NCBI GenBank assembly: GCA_024509875.1
Contig: JAMPIV010000581.1
Span: 1,302,501-1,366,500, forward strand
Origin: Oreohelix idahoensis
Lineage: Eukaryota > Mollusca > Gastropoda > Stylommatophora > Oreohelicidae
DNA length: 64,000 nucleotides
Direction of reading: 5' to 3'
Position numbers and translations under genes: made by a program. Below the pieces are notes generated by a model. The model made no database searches. It was not told where the DNA came from and saw only the letters and a program-made list of their open reading frames with translations. Positions 51,425-62,772 of this stretch are shown here, one piece after another; the first letter of the stretch is position 1, and every line of letters starts with the position of its first letter.

Positions 51425-51552
51425 TCATCCTCACAACGGGAATTACAGTCCTAACAACGGGAATTACAGTCCTCACAACGGGAATTACAGTCCTCACAAC
51501 GGGAATTACAGTCCTCACAACGGGAATATAGTCCTCACAACGGGAATTACAG
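51425..51552. repeat. 21-bp minisatellite, about 6 copies
   Basis: Unit CCTCACAACGGGAATTACAG plus T, which can encode PHNGNYS. One copy is 20 bp and shifts the frame. After the last copy the frame reads SGGRGHQVDFDDRVKT-stop. No proof of translation. Confidence 0.85.
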
Positions 51553-53117
51553 TGGTGGAAGAGGACATCAAGTCGATTTTGATGACAGAGTAAAGACTTG
51601 AGCGTGCATGTGTGTACAAATAAAATTATTATATGTGGGATGCATGTTGAAAATTGATATTCTGGAATTAACAGGAGAACAACACATATGGAAGAGACAG
51701 CATAAAAACTTGCCTAGCAAAAGCAAAACAAATAATGTGGTGGTGCCTAACAACTTAAATATAACATTAAGTTATGATTGGTATTATGCTTGAGGTAATG
51801 CGTTTATGTTTTGTCTTAGTTCCAGGGTTACTCCCAGAGCAGCTGACTACAAGCAACCAACAGCGGGTATATGCAATTCTGCCTCCTGTCTAACGGTTTC
51901 AGAACGTAGATAGCTCGACGAGTGTCAAATTACCTGTCACCTGTAACCCGCTTTGCACAGCCCACTAAACGAGTGGCACTCACGTGAATATCGTTCTTTG
52001 CAGTTTAGAACCAGTGACCGCAGACTGACATCAAGTATTGTGCTGTAGTGGTTTACTATTCGCATATTTAGCATATTTTAGAGCTTAGTGGCATCCAGTA
52101 TAACGTTCAACGCAGCGTAGCCAGAGTAATTACAATTGTAGTACCGTGTTCTTTAACGGAGTTCTGGGCCCTCAATAGAAGGGCTCAACCAGAACCACCG
52201 GATTACGCATCTAGTTCCAGAAACAGGATCAGTCGGTTTTTTTTTTTTTTTTTTTTTAATTCACGGCGCCAGGATAGTCTTCTGGTCGGTACGACACCTG
52301 CCTTTATTAGTTGCCAGAGGAAGGACAGAGTAATTTGACAGTCTCTATCTAGGTTTAGGCTATATCAGTTTTGTTGTGAAAACGGCGCAAGGATAAGCGA
52401 CTCCAGTGGATTTATAACTTTCCCCTTCAGCTTAGGGGCAGAAATAAAAAGACACTGACTCGGTTTTCCACAAACAGCTGAAGGATTGTTTTCTCTATGT
52501 ATATTTTACTGTCGTTGTCCTACAGGCTGGTTTTGTTTCTTTGATATATGAATTGATATAACTGTTAAATTTGTCATTTGATCAATTGTTATTTGCAGAG
52601 ATTTTAATCTTTTTTCCTTCTTTACAACCTAAAAGAATATTAATAAATCTTAACCTTTTTGTTAATGAGCTGTTCAATACCTTCATTAATATCTATTATT
52701 AAGTGACTTAGTAAGCTCTTACTATTTCTCTGTCTATCAGTGAGAAAGAAGAGAGCGGGTGATATTTAAGAATACATTAGTGAATTGTGGGGCTTGGAAA
52801 GAGTGATAGCTTTAATAATTCTTCTACCAGGCTGTGTTAAGATTCTCCCTAATTTTGCACATTATCTGTGTTTTCTCCATACAACTTACGTTTTACTAAA
52901 AGTTATATAATTCAACAAACTATTTATCACCCAACTCACGCCACTGCCTACATTTGATCTCCTCCATTATTCTATTTTCATACCCTAGGTTTTCTATGAT
53001 GACCTCTTTTTTTGTTTTCTTATCTTTGCATAAGATGCGTCCTATTCTTGAGTAAATATATATATATAAATCCACTTCTTGAGAACCTCAATTCTTTCTT
53101 CCAATTGCTTGTGCATT
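51553..53117. other. Gene-free intronic sequence
   Basis: Contains a T-run (52219-52237) and AT-rich tracts. No motif or exon recognised on either strand. Confidence 0.45.
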
Positions 53118-53129
53118 GTCCATAATCAT

Positions 53130-54064
53130 TCGTCTTCTTCGATCCTTAGCCACAGACCGTCAAAGCAGTCAGTGGCCATCACGCCTAGTGGCGTCTTGTA
53201 GTGCAACAACAAATTGATTCCACTTTGCACGGTCGGCGGCGATCCTTCGTACAGTGCCCCAACTCTGGTTCATTCTTTGCATCTCAACCTCCACAGTCCT
53301 CCGCCAGGTTGTTTTTGGTCGGCCTCTCTTTCGTTTTCCTTCAGATGTCCAAAGCATAGCTGTTCTTGTGATGGCATCGGGGTCTCTTCTGAGGACATGG
53401 CCAACCCAGCTCCAGCGTCTGCCAGCTATGATGGTGTGCATATCCTCTTGGTTGCTCCGAGTAAGCAGATCTTGGTTGGTGATGGTATTGGGCCAAAAGA
53501 TTCGGTGAATTTTTCTTAGGCATGTTGTGTGAAAAGAGGACAATTTCGACATTTCCTTCTCTGTAACTCTCCAGCATTCCGCACCATAGAGAAGCACAGA
53601 AAGCACACAGCTCTGATATAATCTTAATTTTGTGCTTGTGCTGTATTGAGAGGACTTCCAGATGTTGTTTAGGCTAAAAAAGGCTGTTCTTGCATTATTA
53701 ATTCTGATGTTGATGTCTTTGCTTGCCCTGCCGTCTGGTGTTAATATGCATCCTAGGTATGTGAAGGTGTCTGTCTGTACCAGTTGCTGATTCCTTACTG
53801 ATATGGGCTCAGGGTTGCTCACATTGAGCGTCATGACCTCTGACTTCTTTAAATTGATGTTCAAGCCCACCTGCTGGCTAAACTTATTAAGTCTATCCGT
53901 TTTTTCCTGGATGTGTTGATGTGAATGTGCTAGTAGTGCAATGTCATCTGCATATTCCAGATCTTCCAATGTAGAAAATGTAGTCCATCTTATTCCTCTT
54001 GGGCTGCCCTCTGTTGTCTGGCGCATCACCCAATCTATAACGGAAAAGCTCCTGGCCATGATAA
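53130..54064 (-). mobile_element. 5'-truncated RTE-like LINE with target duplication
   Basis: A 12-bp target duplication GTCCATAATCAT (53118-53129 and 54065-54076) brackets it. The copy keeps the 3' third of the ORF and a short 3' UTR, and was truncated during insertion. It is antisense to plus, so sense to the host gene. Confidence 0.9.
53169..54059 (-). pseudogene. LINE RT C-terminal half, uninterrupted
   Basis: The frame starts just before the catalytic box (LEYADDIALLAHSHQH) and runs 296 codons without a stop: LNINLKKSEVMTL, DTFTYLGCILTPDGRAS, SVLLYGAECWRVT, GRRWSWVGHVLRRDPDA, GKRKRGRPKTTWRRTV. The endonuclease and the RT fingers are missing because of 5' truncation, so it is not functional. 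The absence of stops suggests a recent insertion. Same clade as 7217-8144. Confidence 0.88.
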
Positions 54065-54076
54065 GTCCATAATCAT

Positions 54077-54693
54077 GGCAGTATCAAAATGATGTAATTT
54101 TAGACTGCAAGGTAAACAAAAATAATCTACGTCTATACACATTATGCTAAATGACAAGCATTAAATGAAAAGAATACGTTAAACTATCGTACATGTCACT
54201 CCTAGGGGTGTCTAAAGAAACAGGCAGAGCGGGACAACTGATCCCTGTGGTAAGTTGTAACAGTCCACTGATACATAGTTCAGCATTAAGTTGGCAATAG
54301 CTTTATGCAAAGTGCATTGCTACAAATAATACCACTGCATTGGGATCAGCACAATCTATGCACCGTAAAAAAAGGAGATTAAAAATAAAACGTGATGATA
54401 AGTGATCTCCAAAATCAAGAAATGAATTAAAAAGCCTAAGTAATCTTTTCACAGTATTGTATGTCTACCTGCCCGTCTGTCTGTCCGTCCGTTCCTCTGT
54501 TTATTTGTCTGATTTAGTCACTATCAGAGAAAGAGACGATTAATTGTTACAAACAGCTTATTAAGGTCGGTTTTGAGTTGTGATGTGCCCTGCTCACATT
54601 CATTTGTATTTGTATACAGAGAACTTCCATCTTAGAAGAAATATAAAATTTTCTGCTAACATGTAAACACCATGTCATTGCTTTGATACTTAC
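54077..54693. other. Intron sequence downstream (host sense) of the EGF-like exon
   Basis: No repeat or exon recognised. A donor site lies at its right edge. Confidence 0.5.
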
Positions 54694-54840
54694 AATATTG
54701 ACAACCAGGGCCAAAGTAACTAAACTCGCAAGGCCCATTATTAGGACAATCTCCATTGCTTTCACAATCTGTCGTATTATGACAGTGACACTGGTACATG
54801 CAGTCCTCCCCAAACCATCCACGACTACAACCTGTGGTAG
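54694..54840 (-). CDS. Host-gene internal exon 1: EGF/laminin-like module with 8 Cys
   Basis: Minus-strand acceptor TTACATTGTGACAG and consensus donor CAATATT/GTAAGTAT. 147 bp, phase 1-1, typical of shuffled extracellular modules. Translation shows TTGCSRGWFGEDCMYQCHCH, then DCESNGDC, NGPCEF and GYFGPGCQY-like SYFGPGCQY: eight cysteines. Such modules are extracellular and disulphide-bonded, as in MEGF/scavenger-receptor-like proteins. The next host exon would be 48983-49141. I found no signal-peptide exon to its right. One of the best-supported pieces of non-transposon coding sequence in the window. Confidence 0.8.
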
Positions 54841-55088
54841 CTGTCACAATGTAACGCAATCAAATAATACAGTATGCTTCTTTTAAAATTTACTGGGACA
54901 TCATACAGGACAATAATGCATTAATAATTACTTGGGAGTACGTATGTGTTTATTGAACCAGTTACTAAGTCAGTCACTTGTATATTAAGTATATTCAGTT
55001 CAAGCTAATTTTAAGTATTCTAGGATTGTAGCCACTGTACATAATAATTCTCACTGGGCAGTTGCTTGTGGAAATATTATCTCTATCA

Positions 55089-55382
55089 TCTTTTCTTCTT
55101 CTTCTGCGTTCGTCCTGAAAAGGACGTTGGATGCGTTGTGTCGCCGTTTGCAGCAAAGCTGCGATATCTGCGCCTTTCGGCCATACACATCCGACTTCGG
55201 CACGGCATTTTTTAGGACCGGGTTTGCCTTCCCACTTCGATCCCTACTCACTCAGCCAGACTGCAGTGATGTAGCCTGTTTCCAGGACCACCATTTGGAG
55301 GTGGAGTAGAGTCTTGGTCAGCTCTGGTTCGCTGACCCTGACGCAAGCAGTCTAGCTATGGGTCGCTGACTGCATTCCTCAC
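55089..55382 (-). mobile_element. SINE or LINE-tail repeat with (GAA)n tail, copy 1
   Basis: On the minus strand it runs from GAATGCAGTCAGCGACCC through CAGCGAACCAGAGCTGACC and AGGCAAACCCGGTCCTAAAA to a (GAA)n tail. Aligned with 55488-55705, which lacks a block of about 90 bp before the tail. Confidence 0.7.
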
Positions 55383-55487
55383 TTTTGACGCGTCTTAGGT
55401 CCCACCTCCATGATCTGACCGTACATAATAATTATCTATGGATCTACACCGTTAAAAGTATAATCTCCGTGTATCTTCTCCAAGAAA

Positions 55488-55705
55488 TCTTCTTCTTCTT
55501 CTTCGTTCGCCTTCTGCACAGCATTTTTTAGGACCGGGTTTGCCTTCCCATTTCGATCCACACTCGCTCAGCCAGCCTGCACAGCTGCAGACTGTTTCCA
55601 GGACCACCACGTGGAGGTGCAGTGCGGTCTTGACCAGCTCTGGTTCGCTGGTCCTGACGCAGGCAGTCAAGCTATGAGTCGCTGACTGCGGTCTCTATTG
55701 CTGCG
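55488..55705 (-). mobile_element. Repeat with (GAA)n tail, copy 2 (internally deleted)
   Basis: Same strand and order as copy 1, 105 bp away. The GAA tail is at 55488-55507. Confidence 0.7.
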
Positions 55706-56502
55706 TATTGGTCAAAGTTGCCGATGTCCGATGGGTAATGCGGAAGTCCTAGAGGTAAAATGACAGAACTGACAAGCTCATTATGCAATGATGAAATGTG
55801 TAGCCTCCAATCATAAAGCAGCATTTGACAAAGACAGCGATACTAAGCATGGTATATAACTCTGCCTCAGACACCGTTCAAATCACTTTCCGCATGCAAA
55901 TTGAAGCACATACAGCTGCCGAGACGACGATCTGCCAGGAACGTGTGAAAAGCTACAAGCCATGCAGTCCTCGAATTAAAGTTCTGTCTGGATGGGTGTG
56001 TCTTTAAAAGTTAGATTGTGGTTTTAAAAAAAAAGACTTCCTGCAGTGTTTTCATGTTATTGTTAAGAGTTTCCAAGTGTTTATATTGTTTAAATACCTA
56101 TTTTTACTACTTTTAAAGTTTGTGTGGATCAATATTTGTTTCCTGAATATAAAATGTATTTTTCACTTTACTTTTTATTGATTACTAGCTATGACCGCGA
56201 CCGACGCTCTTGTTACAATTTCATAAGTTGTGCATACGCTGTTGTACAGAACGTCTAAACATAATGTTCACCAATTCAATCTATGAAGTCACTAGTTGTG
56301 AACTTATCATACAAAACTTAAAAGTGTCGGCATAAAGCAATCCATGTTTTTGACGATCGATAAAAGGTAGAGATAAAGGTAATCCAATATCACACACAGC
56401 CGTAAGGGAGTGAACAAATAAGTAAATAAATAAAGGTAATTAACAGGCACTAGTTGGACATAAAGGATCACACCAGACAACAGAAGAAAAAATATCAGTG
56501 AT
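55706..56502. other. Gene-free sequence
   Basis: No motif recognised. Short open frames only. Confidence 0.45.
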
Positions 56503-56765
56503 AGGATCCCGTTACGCGCTCATTGAGGCATATTGGGAATATGGTGTTAGGCCTGTATTTTCTTGATCATTGGCACACTAGGGGTGATGTGGTTAGCATC
56601 ACGCCGATCGCCTTAGCCTTCCTAGTTACTCTGGCACCCAATTCAAGAGGCTGGGTCTACCCCGGAGCCGTTTGCGGTATAAAAAATCCCACCTCAACTG
56701 GGAATCGAACCATGGACCACCAAACTAGGAAGCCTGTGCACTAACCACTGCACTAACGCGGCTCC
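56503..56765 (-). mobile_element. tRNA-derived SINE, family S3, copy 2
   Basis: On the minus strand GGGAGCCGCGTTAGTGCAGT, B-box GGTTCGATTCCC, CAAACGGCTCC, ending AACGGGATCC. A possible 7-bp target duplication TGATAGG (56499-56505 overlapping the end, and 56772-56778) is uncertain. Confidence 0.82.
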
Positions 56766-56778
56766 CTAAACTGATAGG

Positions 56779-57148
56779 GTTACCGGAAGTCACACCTAAG
56801 ACCAACCAAAAGGCGCCATCACCTTGCTGAGAAAGTTAATCGTCAAAGGACGCTCAGCCCATTTTGCATCCTAATAAAAGTGCATAATATTGGGTGAGTG
56901 TTACAAACTACACCATACACACACCAGCTTTTTTATGAGGTGCGATGGCCAGTTCCTTTCTTTGTTGCCCTTTTCTTCCCTAACTCAAGAGCAGAGTCAT
57001 GTACCCATTTACAAGTGTGTAGATTGGAACGTAACGCTGCCTGGTTTTGATCTCCAAACCCGGTAACCGTCCAGAGAAAGGAAAGCGCTCTAACCACTTA
57101 GTAAAGCCAACGCGGTGGAGCTTGCAGTCACAACTGAATGAACTACTA
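56779..57148. other. Gene-free sequence
   Basis: Nothing recognised up to the TA target of the next element. Confidence 0.45.
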
Positions 57149-57625
57149 TAGTGCGTTTCAAAAAGATCGGTCGACGATTGACTTCAAATATCTCCATATT
57201 CCTTGCACTGATAAACATGATTTTTTGCATGTGGTCTTATATTTTCAATGTCCCAAAGTTTTTATAAAATTCAATGTTGCAGGTAGTGTTCTTTTCTTGC
57301 AACGGCTAATTCCTTTGATCTTTTTTAACGAAGTAATTATTTTGTCCTGGTAGAAAATAATTTACCGTCAATGAAGGAAGTTGCATATTTTCGACATAGG
57401 CGTCTTTGCAATTTGAATGTTAGAGGTGTTTGGTAACTGATTACTACGTGAGGTCCTTTTTTATTTCTTCGAAATATTTGAGAGAATAATAACCCCTATT
57501 AGTTGTACATGTTACTTTTTATACTAAAACATGAATGGATGCATGAAGAGGTGAAAGTACTGTGTATGTTAAAAATAGTAGTGAAATCGTGGAGATAAAA
57601 AGGAAATGAATTGGTTTACATTTAC

Positions 57626-59765
57626 TAAGGTGACCAGACGTCCCGGTTTTTCCGGGACAGTCCCGGTTTTCGACCATTTTTGATAATGTGTCCCGACTTT
57701 TTTTCGATGCAATCCGGGACGCTAATTTGTCCCGGTTTTGCACGAATTTGCCAATTTGACATAAATCTCACAGATTAAAAAAAAAAAAAAAAAACCGTCG
57801 TTACAGCTGCATCAAGCTCGTCGTTAACCACTTTCTTCAGAGCTGATAAAATTGGTGACCAAGAAGAGCAATTAGCTGCTATAGAAGGCGCCTTGGCATA
57901 CCATACAGTGCTACACAATCATACTTTCAGGTCTATGGAATGCCCATCAAAATTACTTCAGGTTACTTTAGAGCCAAAACTTGCATGTGCACGTACGAAA
58001 ACAGAAGGCATTATTCGAAATGTCTTGGCACCCCATATTCTAAATGAGTTAAGGTGTGACCTAGAAAAGTCTACATTTATTTCTGTACTGACAGATGCAT
58101 CCAACCACAAAGAATTCAAGATGTTTCCTTTGCTTGTCAGATACTTTGATCACAGAAATGGAGTGAAAATTAAAATATTAGAGTTAAAGTCATTGCCAGG
58201 TGAAACATCTGATATTGTAAGTAGGTTTCTTAATGACTGCATAACTGAAAATGGTTTAGACAGGAAAGTAGTTGGATTATGCGCAGACAACACAAATTCC
58301 AATTTTGGAGGTGCTGAAAGGAAAGGACAGAACAATGTTTTCAAAAAACTGCAAGAAAACCTTGGACATGGTCTTATAAGTGTTGGGTGTGCAGGTCATA
58401 TTTTTCACAACACTGTTCGAACAGCTGCAGATGTACTGCCTGTTGATGTCGAGCTTATTACTGCTAAAATTTGTCTACTCTTCAAATCATACACAGTACG
58501 AGTTGAAAGACTCAAGGAGTTTTGCCAGTTTGTGGAAACAGACTTCCAGATGATCTTAGATTATGCTCAGACTATGTGGCTTGCTCTGCTGCCTGCTGTT
58601 GAAAGGGTTCTTCAGATGTTCCTGCCTCTAAAATCATATTTTCAATCTCAAGACAGATGCCCAGTTTTTATACAGACATTCTTTGAAAATCCTCTATCTG
58701 AGGCATGGCTTGTTTTTGTTCACAGTTAGGCCTCTCCATTCCACGAAGCAGTGCAAAAAATAGAGGGACAGACGGTCACTGTGTTTGAAGTCATTGACAG
58801 CATCAACAGGTTGAGAATTATTTTGAAGTCCAAACTGGAAGACTGTTTCTTGCCATCAAGAGTTAAGCTAATCCTTGAAAAGCTGGAAATGGAAGGACTT
58901 CCAAAGGAGGATGTGAAAAAAGTTTCATGCTAGCGTTTCTTCGTTCTATGAAACAGCTTTCAATTATTTGAATAAATGGGCTGCAAAAAATTTTCAAGAC
59001 CTAGAATCCTACAGCTGGGTAACGCTGAACAGAATTACAATTTGGGCAGATATTGAGATATCATCATCACTAGTGATTTAAACATTACCTTCAGCCCACT
59101 TTACAGAAACTGAAATTTATGACGAATATGTCTACATGAAGCAGTTTGTTACTTCTCAGAAAATTAGTGAATGGAGTGCCAAAAAAAAACATTGCCACCA
59201 CAACATTGTATTGAAATGGTTTCCCACTTCAAAAACAATAATGTGACATTTTCAAATTTTTTGAAGTTGGCAGAGTTTTTTTTCTGTCTACCTGGAACAA
59301 ATGCTGCTACAGAAAGTGTGTTTTCTTTGATGAACAGCTTATGGGCAAGTGATAAAACACATCTAGGTGTTGAAACTTTGAAAGCTATGTTGACAACCAA
59401 AGTGAACAGTGAGGAAACATGTGTCGAGTTTTTTAAGATGCTGCTTGCAAAGAAGGACCTATTGATAAAAATCCACTCATCTGAAAAGTACAGTAACTCA
59501 GCTTCACCTTAAGTAAGGATTATTGATGTTTTTCTCTCTTATTAGTTTAAGTAGTTAAACTTATACAGTAAAATGTATGTTATTCAATGTTATTCAAATG
59601 TATACATAAAATGTACATTATTTTAAATTGACATCAACTTGATTTTTCCGGGACATGTCCCGACTTTTGACCTTTTCTTTACCCTTTTGTCCCGATTTTT
59701 TGCATTGAAATAGGTCAAATCTACTATTTTGTCCCGGATTAGGGTTTTGAAAATATGGTCACCTT
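57626..59765 (+). mobile_element. hAT-type DNA transposon
   Basis: An 8-bp target duplication ACATTTAC (57618-57625, 59766-59773) and ends TAAGGTGACCA / TGGTCACCTT. Subterminal regions contain many GTCCCG / CGGGAC motifs in both orientations, a pattern typical of hAT transposase binding zones. Length 2140 bp. Confidence 0.88.
57794..59512 (+). pseudogene. hAT transposase, several breaks
   Basis: The readable frame begins right after an A-run (57778-57793), with SLTTFFRADKIGDQEEQLAA; the usual N-terminal BED zinc finger is gone. The core follows: FISVLTDASNHKEFKMFPL (catalytic-type Asp), VVGLCADNTNSNFGG, VGCAGHIFHNTV (Cys-x-x-His). A TAG at 58727-58729 interrupts, the frame continues to 58933, and then it is broken again. 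The C-terminal dimerisation block (CLPGTNAATESVFSLMNSLW) is in the 59171-59512 frame. Inactive. Confidence 0.85.
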
Positions 59766-59821
59766 ACATTTACACATAGATGGAGGAGAAAACATATAAA
59801 ACATATAAGGTATTTACACAC

Positions 59822-61099
59822 TTATTCTGAGTCAGACGAGTCTAACATATTGCTGACTATTCTCGGCTGAACGAACGACAGTCCATCTTTTTTCCAATAG
59901 TCATATTCCTCTTTTAAGACATAGTCTTCACATTTACACCAATAATCTTTGCCTATCTGCGAGAGGGCGGCATATATTAGTTCTTTCATATTGCATAGTT
60001 TGAAAGTTTTATTTTCAGCTGCCACCTGTCCTTTAACTTTTGCCCAAACGAGTTCAATTGGGTTTAAATGTGAATGATAAGGTGGCAGTCTCAAACGCAT
60101 ATGACCATGCTGTTGAATCAACTTGTCTATATGGAATATCTTGGTCTTTTGTGATTTCTTAACAAGGGACTGTAATTCAGGTTTCAGAAACCCCTCGTTA
60201 AATGGAATGTCTTCTTTTCTGAGCCAAATCTTTATAGCATCTTTTGTACTCGAAGATGTCGGGATTTTGTCTTCTTCTGCCACAGCGTTGTGGTATGATG
60301 CGTTGCCCATTATCAGACAGGATGGTCTGTCTAGGGACGGAAGAAGAGTATTTTCAATCCACTCTCTAAATAAGTTACCGTTCTTCTCCGTATGATAGTC
60401 CCGGTTGTCCGTATAATTGGAAGTGAAAATAAGTTCAGCATTTTTCACCAGCCCATTATGTCTACTGCCGGCATGTGCCATTATCAGACGCTGTCATTTT
60501 CCACTGGGTACACATCTTTTAATCGTTCCATCTGATAACTGCCATTCCTTTTCACTTGTGTGGTGAGCATTGATCCAAGTTTCATCCACATATACAATAT
60601 CATAATCTTGATTACGCATTTCCCGTACTTCACGTAAATATTTACTTCTCATAGATACTAAGTGCGGCTTCTCGCAGATGACGTTTCTTCCACTAGCGTA
60701 CTTCGTAAACGTAAAGCCAATGCTTCTAACAGTTCTCCATAATGTTGATTTCGACACATCAATATCATTGTGTGTTCTCAGCCGAACTTTCAGCTTTCTT
60801 AGTGTCACAGTTTCTTTGGAATTGAACATTCTACAAATCTCTCTTCTAATCACATCCCTGTCAAAACTATCTACTACTTCCTTTCTTCCTTGCGTCCTGG
60901 TATTGATTGAACTGAAAATTCCATTAGCTTTGAGTAATTGATGAAATGAGCGTTTACTTAAACCCAAAGCGTGAATAGTTCTCTTTTCAAGATTTGAGAG
61001 ACTCCGATACAATTTACCACGCTTAGCTTCTCTGCAGAAATATTTATACATCTTCACTGCCATTGTATGCAGTGTAAGGAACTTGACTTTCATATCCAC
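59822..61099 (-). pseudogene. IS630/Tc1-like transposase, one stop, catalytic Asp changed
   Basis: One frame from MDMKVKFLTLHTMAV (61099) to the stop at 59822, about 425 residues, interrupted only by TGA at 60491-60493. The N-terminal helix-turn-helix region includes LSNLEKRTIHALGLSKRSFH. Catalytic core: IVYVDETWIN (first Asp), LIMGNASYHN, where family members carry Asp instead of Gly, and SHLNPIELVWAKVKG (Glu). Spacing from that Gly to Glu is 83 residues, close to the published DD82E (Sailor) group rather than Tc1 (34). It is thus doubly inactivated. The hAT inserted outside the gene, downstream of its stop. Confidence 0.85.
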
Positions 61100-61506
61100 T
61101 GTATTACAGACCTAGAATACCGCAAGATACGCCTATGCACTGAAATACACAATCAGTAGAACGGTAACGGAACACACCGGAAGGATCAATGTAATGTCCA
61201 AAACAGTGCGGCAGTGAGCTGAAACACTGGGAAAATCACGTGAAATACGTTCAAGATGTTAAACTGAAATAGCTCACAAATATGAAGGGGTAAGCCCTGT
61301 CAATACACGGTTGGACTAGGAGGTGGTCGATTGTGTATACTTTAAATAAAGAAAATGTAAAACCATAAGTTTGTTAACGAGGAAAAAAATGTCCCCTCTG
61401 GGACATAGCGATCATTAGGTCAAATGCAAAGTTGCAACAATTACGATCAAGTGGTTGCAGAGATATTGAATATTAAACAGCGGCAAACATTGTGAAACGC
61501 ACTATA

Positions 61507-62772
61507 GAATGGTACAAGTGTTCTACACCTCTTTCTGAAGGAACAGTTGGTGTTCGAAATCTGTGTTTATGTTGATACGTGTGTATGATGCATGTGATCT
61601 CAAAGTACATTATGAGTGGTCTTCGTTTATACGAAGAGTTTCATAACCTGTGTATAGAGGTCCGTGAATTTAGTCTTTTAGATTCAAGTACACGACCTTA
61701 AACTTAGATATAACAGTTTTAATTATGCGTTTATGAATATTTTTTAAAATGGTTCCTTATTTTTCACCGGCCAGTCATGGGGTCTATGGTTAAAAAGGTT
61801 ATTTAAAACCCTGCTTTAGACTAAACATCAAAACATCACTATACTCGGCAAGAAAGGCATGTAAGAAAATGTGTCACCAATTGTAATACTATTTTAAGTT
61901 CATAACGAAAAGAGAATAATTGTCCTGCTTTGTTAAATCAATCAATTAATGTGAGCTCCACGTTGATCACAGGTTCTCAATAAAACAATACTAAGTCCTC
62001 CGTGTCCAGTGTCATCTGTTCAAGGTGTTTTCACATTTCGGGTCTTCCAGTTCTCTTCTCCGTGTACATTTTTTCCAGAACTCCTCCTCTGTTAGTTTTA
62101 CCCTGGAGATTCCGAACAGTGATAGCCTTGTAATGTTATGTGTTGGTTTTCCTGATGTGTGTACTAATGAATGCCAGCGTCATAGCCATGCTCTCAATCA
62201 TGACCTCTGTCGTAGAGCGATTAAAACTCTCAACACAACACATTGATAGGGACACAACATTTATTATCTATTTAGATGTTAGACCAGTGGTTTTGTAGAC
62301 CACAATAAATGTGTACTTGACTTTGCTCTTGAATAGGGAAGGAAAAGGCAGCAAGGATGGGAACTGATCAACTCATCTTACGGTGATGGATATTTAATAG
62401 TGAAATCTTTAACACTTCACACCCCTACATGAATGGTATATCAAAAGAACGCCAACAAAATGTCACAATTTGTATAATGACAGCAATAACAAAGCCAATG
62501 CCTGACCTTGAGCATTCAATTTTAGCGCCATGAGGACTGTTAAAGGACCAACGACTTGCAGTATGACCCATATCATCGCTGCTCTTGATCTCTTTGGTCT
62601 GTGTGGACAAAAGATGAGTGAGGATACAATCAGTTCACGAATGAAGTGAATTTTAGAAAGCTAGCTCGTGTCTTCACTGGGATATAGGGACTAAGGACAT
62701 TTATTCTTGCGGGTGCCCCACTTTTAAACATGGGGGGGAGGGGGGGAACTAATCTTAAATTTCCGTAACATA
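61507..62772. other. Gene-free sequence
   Basis: AT-rich, with a G-run at 62733-62746. No exon or repeat recognised. Confidence 0.45.

Larger units (their letters stand above)
57149..61504 (-). mobile_element. IS630/Tc1-like DNA transposon (DD83E spacing), split by a hAT
   Basis: Ends TAGTGCGTTTCA at 57149 and its reverse complement ending at 61504, both flanked by TA (57147-57148, 61505-61506). Imperfect similarity extends inward (CAAATATCTCC versus CAATATCTCTG). Without the hAT and its duplication it is about 2.2 kb. The transposase is on the minus strand. Confidence 0.82.

Noticed and set aside
62425..62610. Minus ORF with hydrophobic stretch (GFVIAVIIQIVTFCW) as a signal-peptide exon for the host gene
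   Set aside because: The hydrophobic part is at the C-terminal end of the ORF, with no donor in the right phase that I could support.
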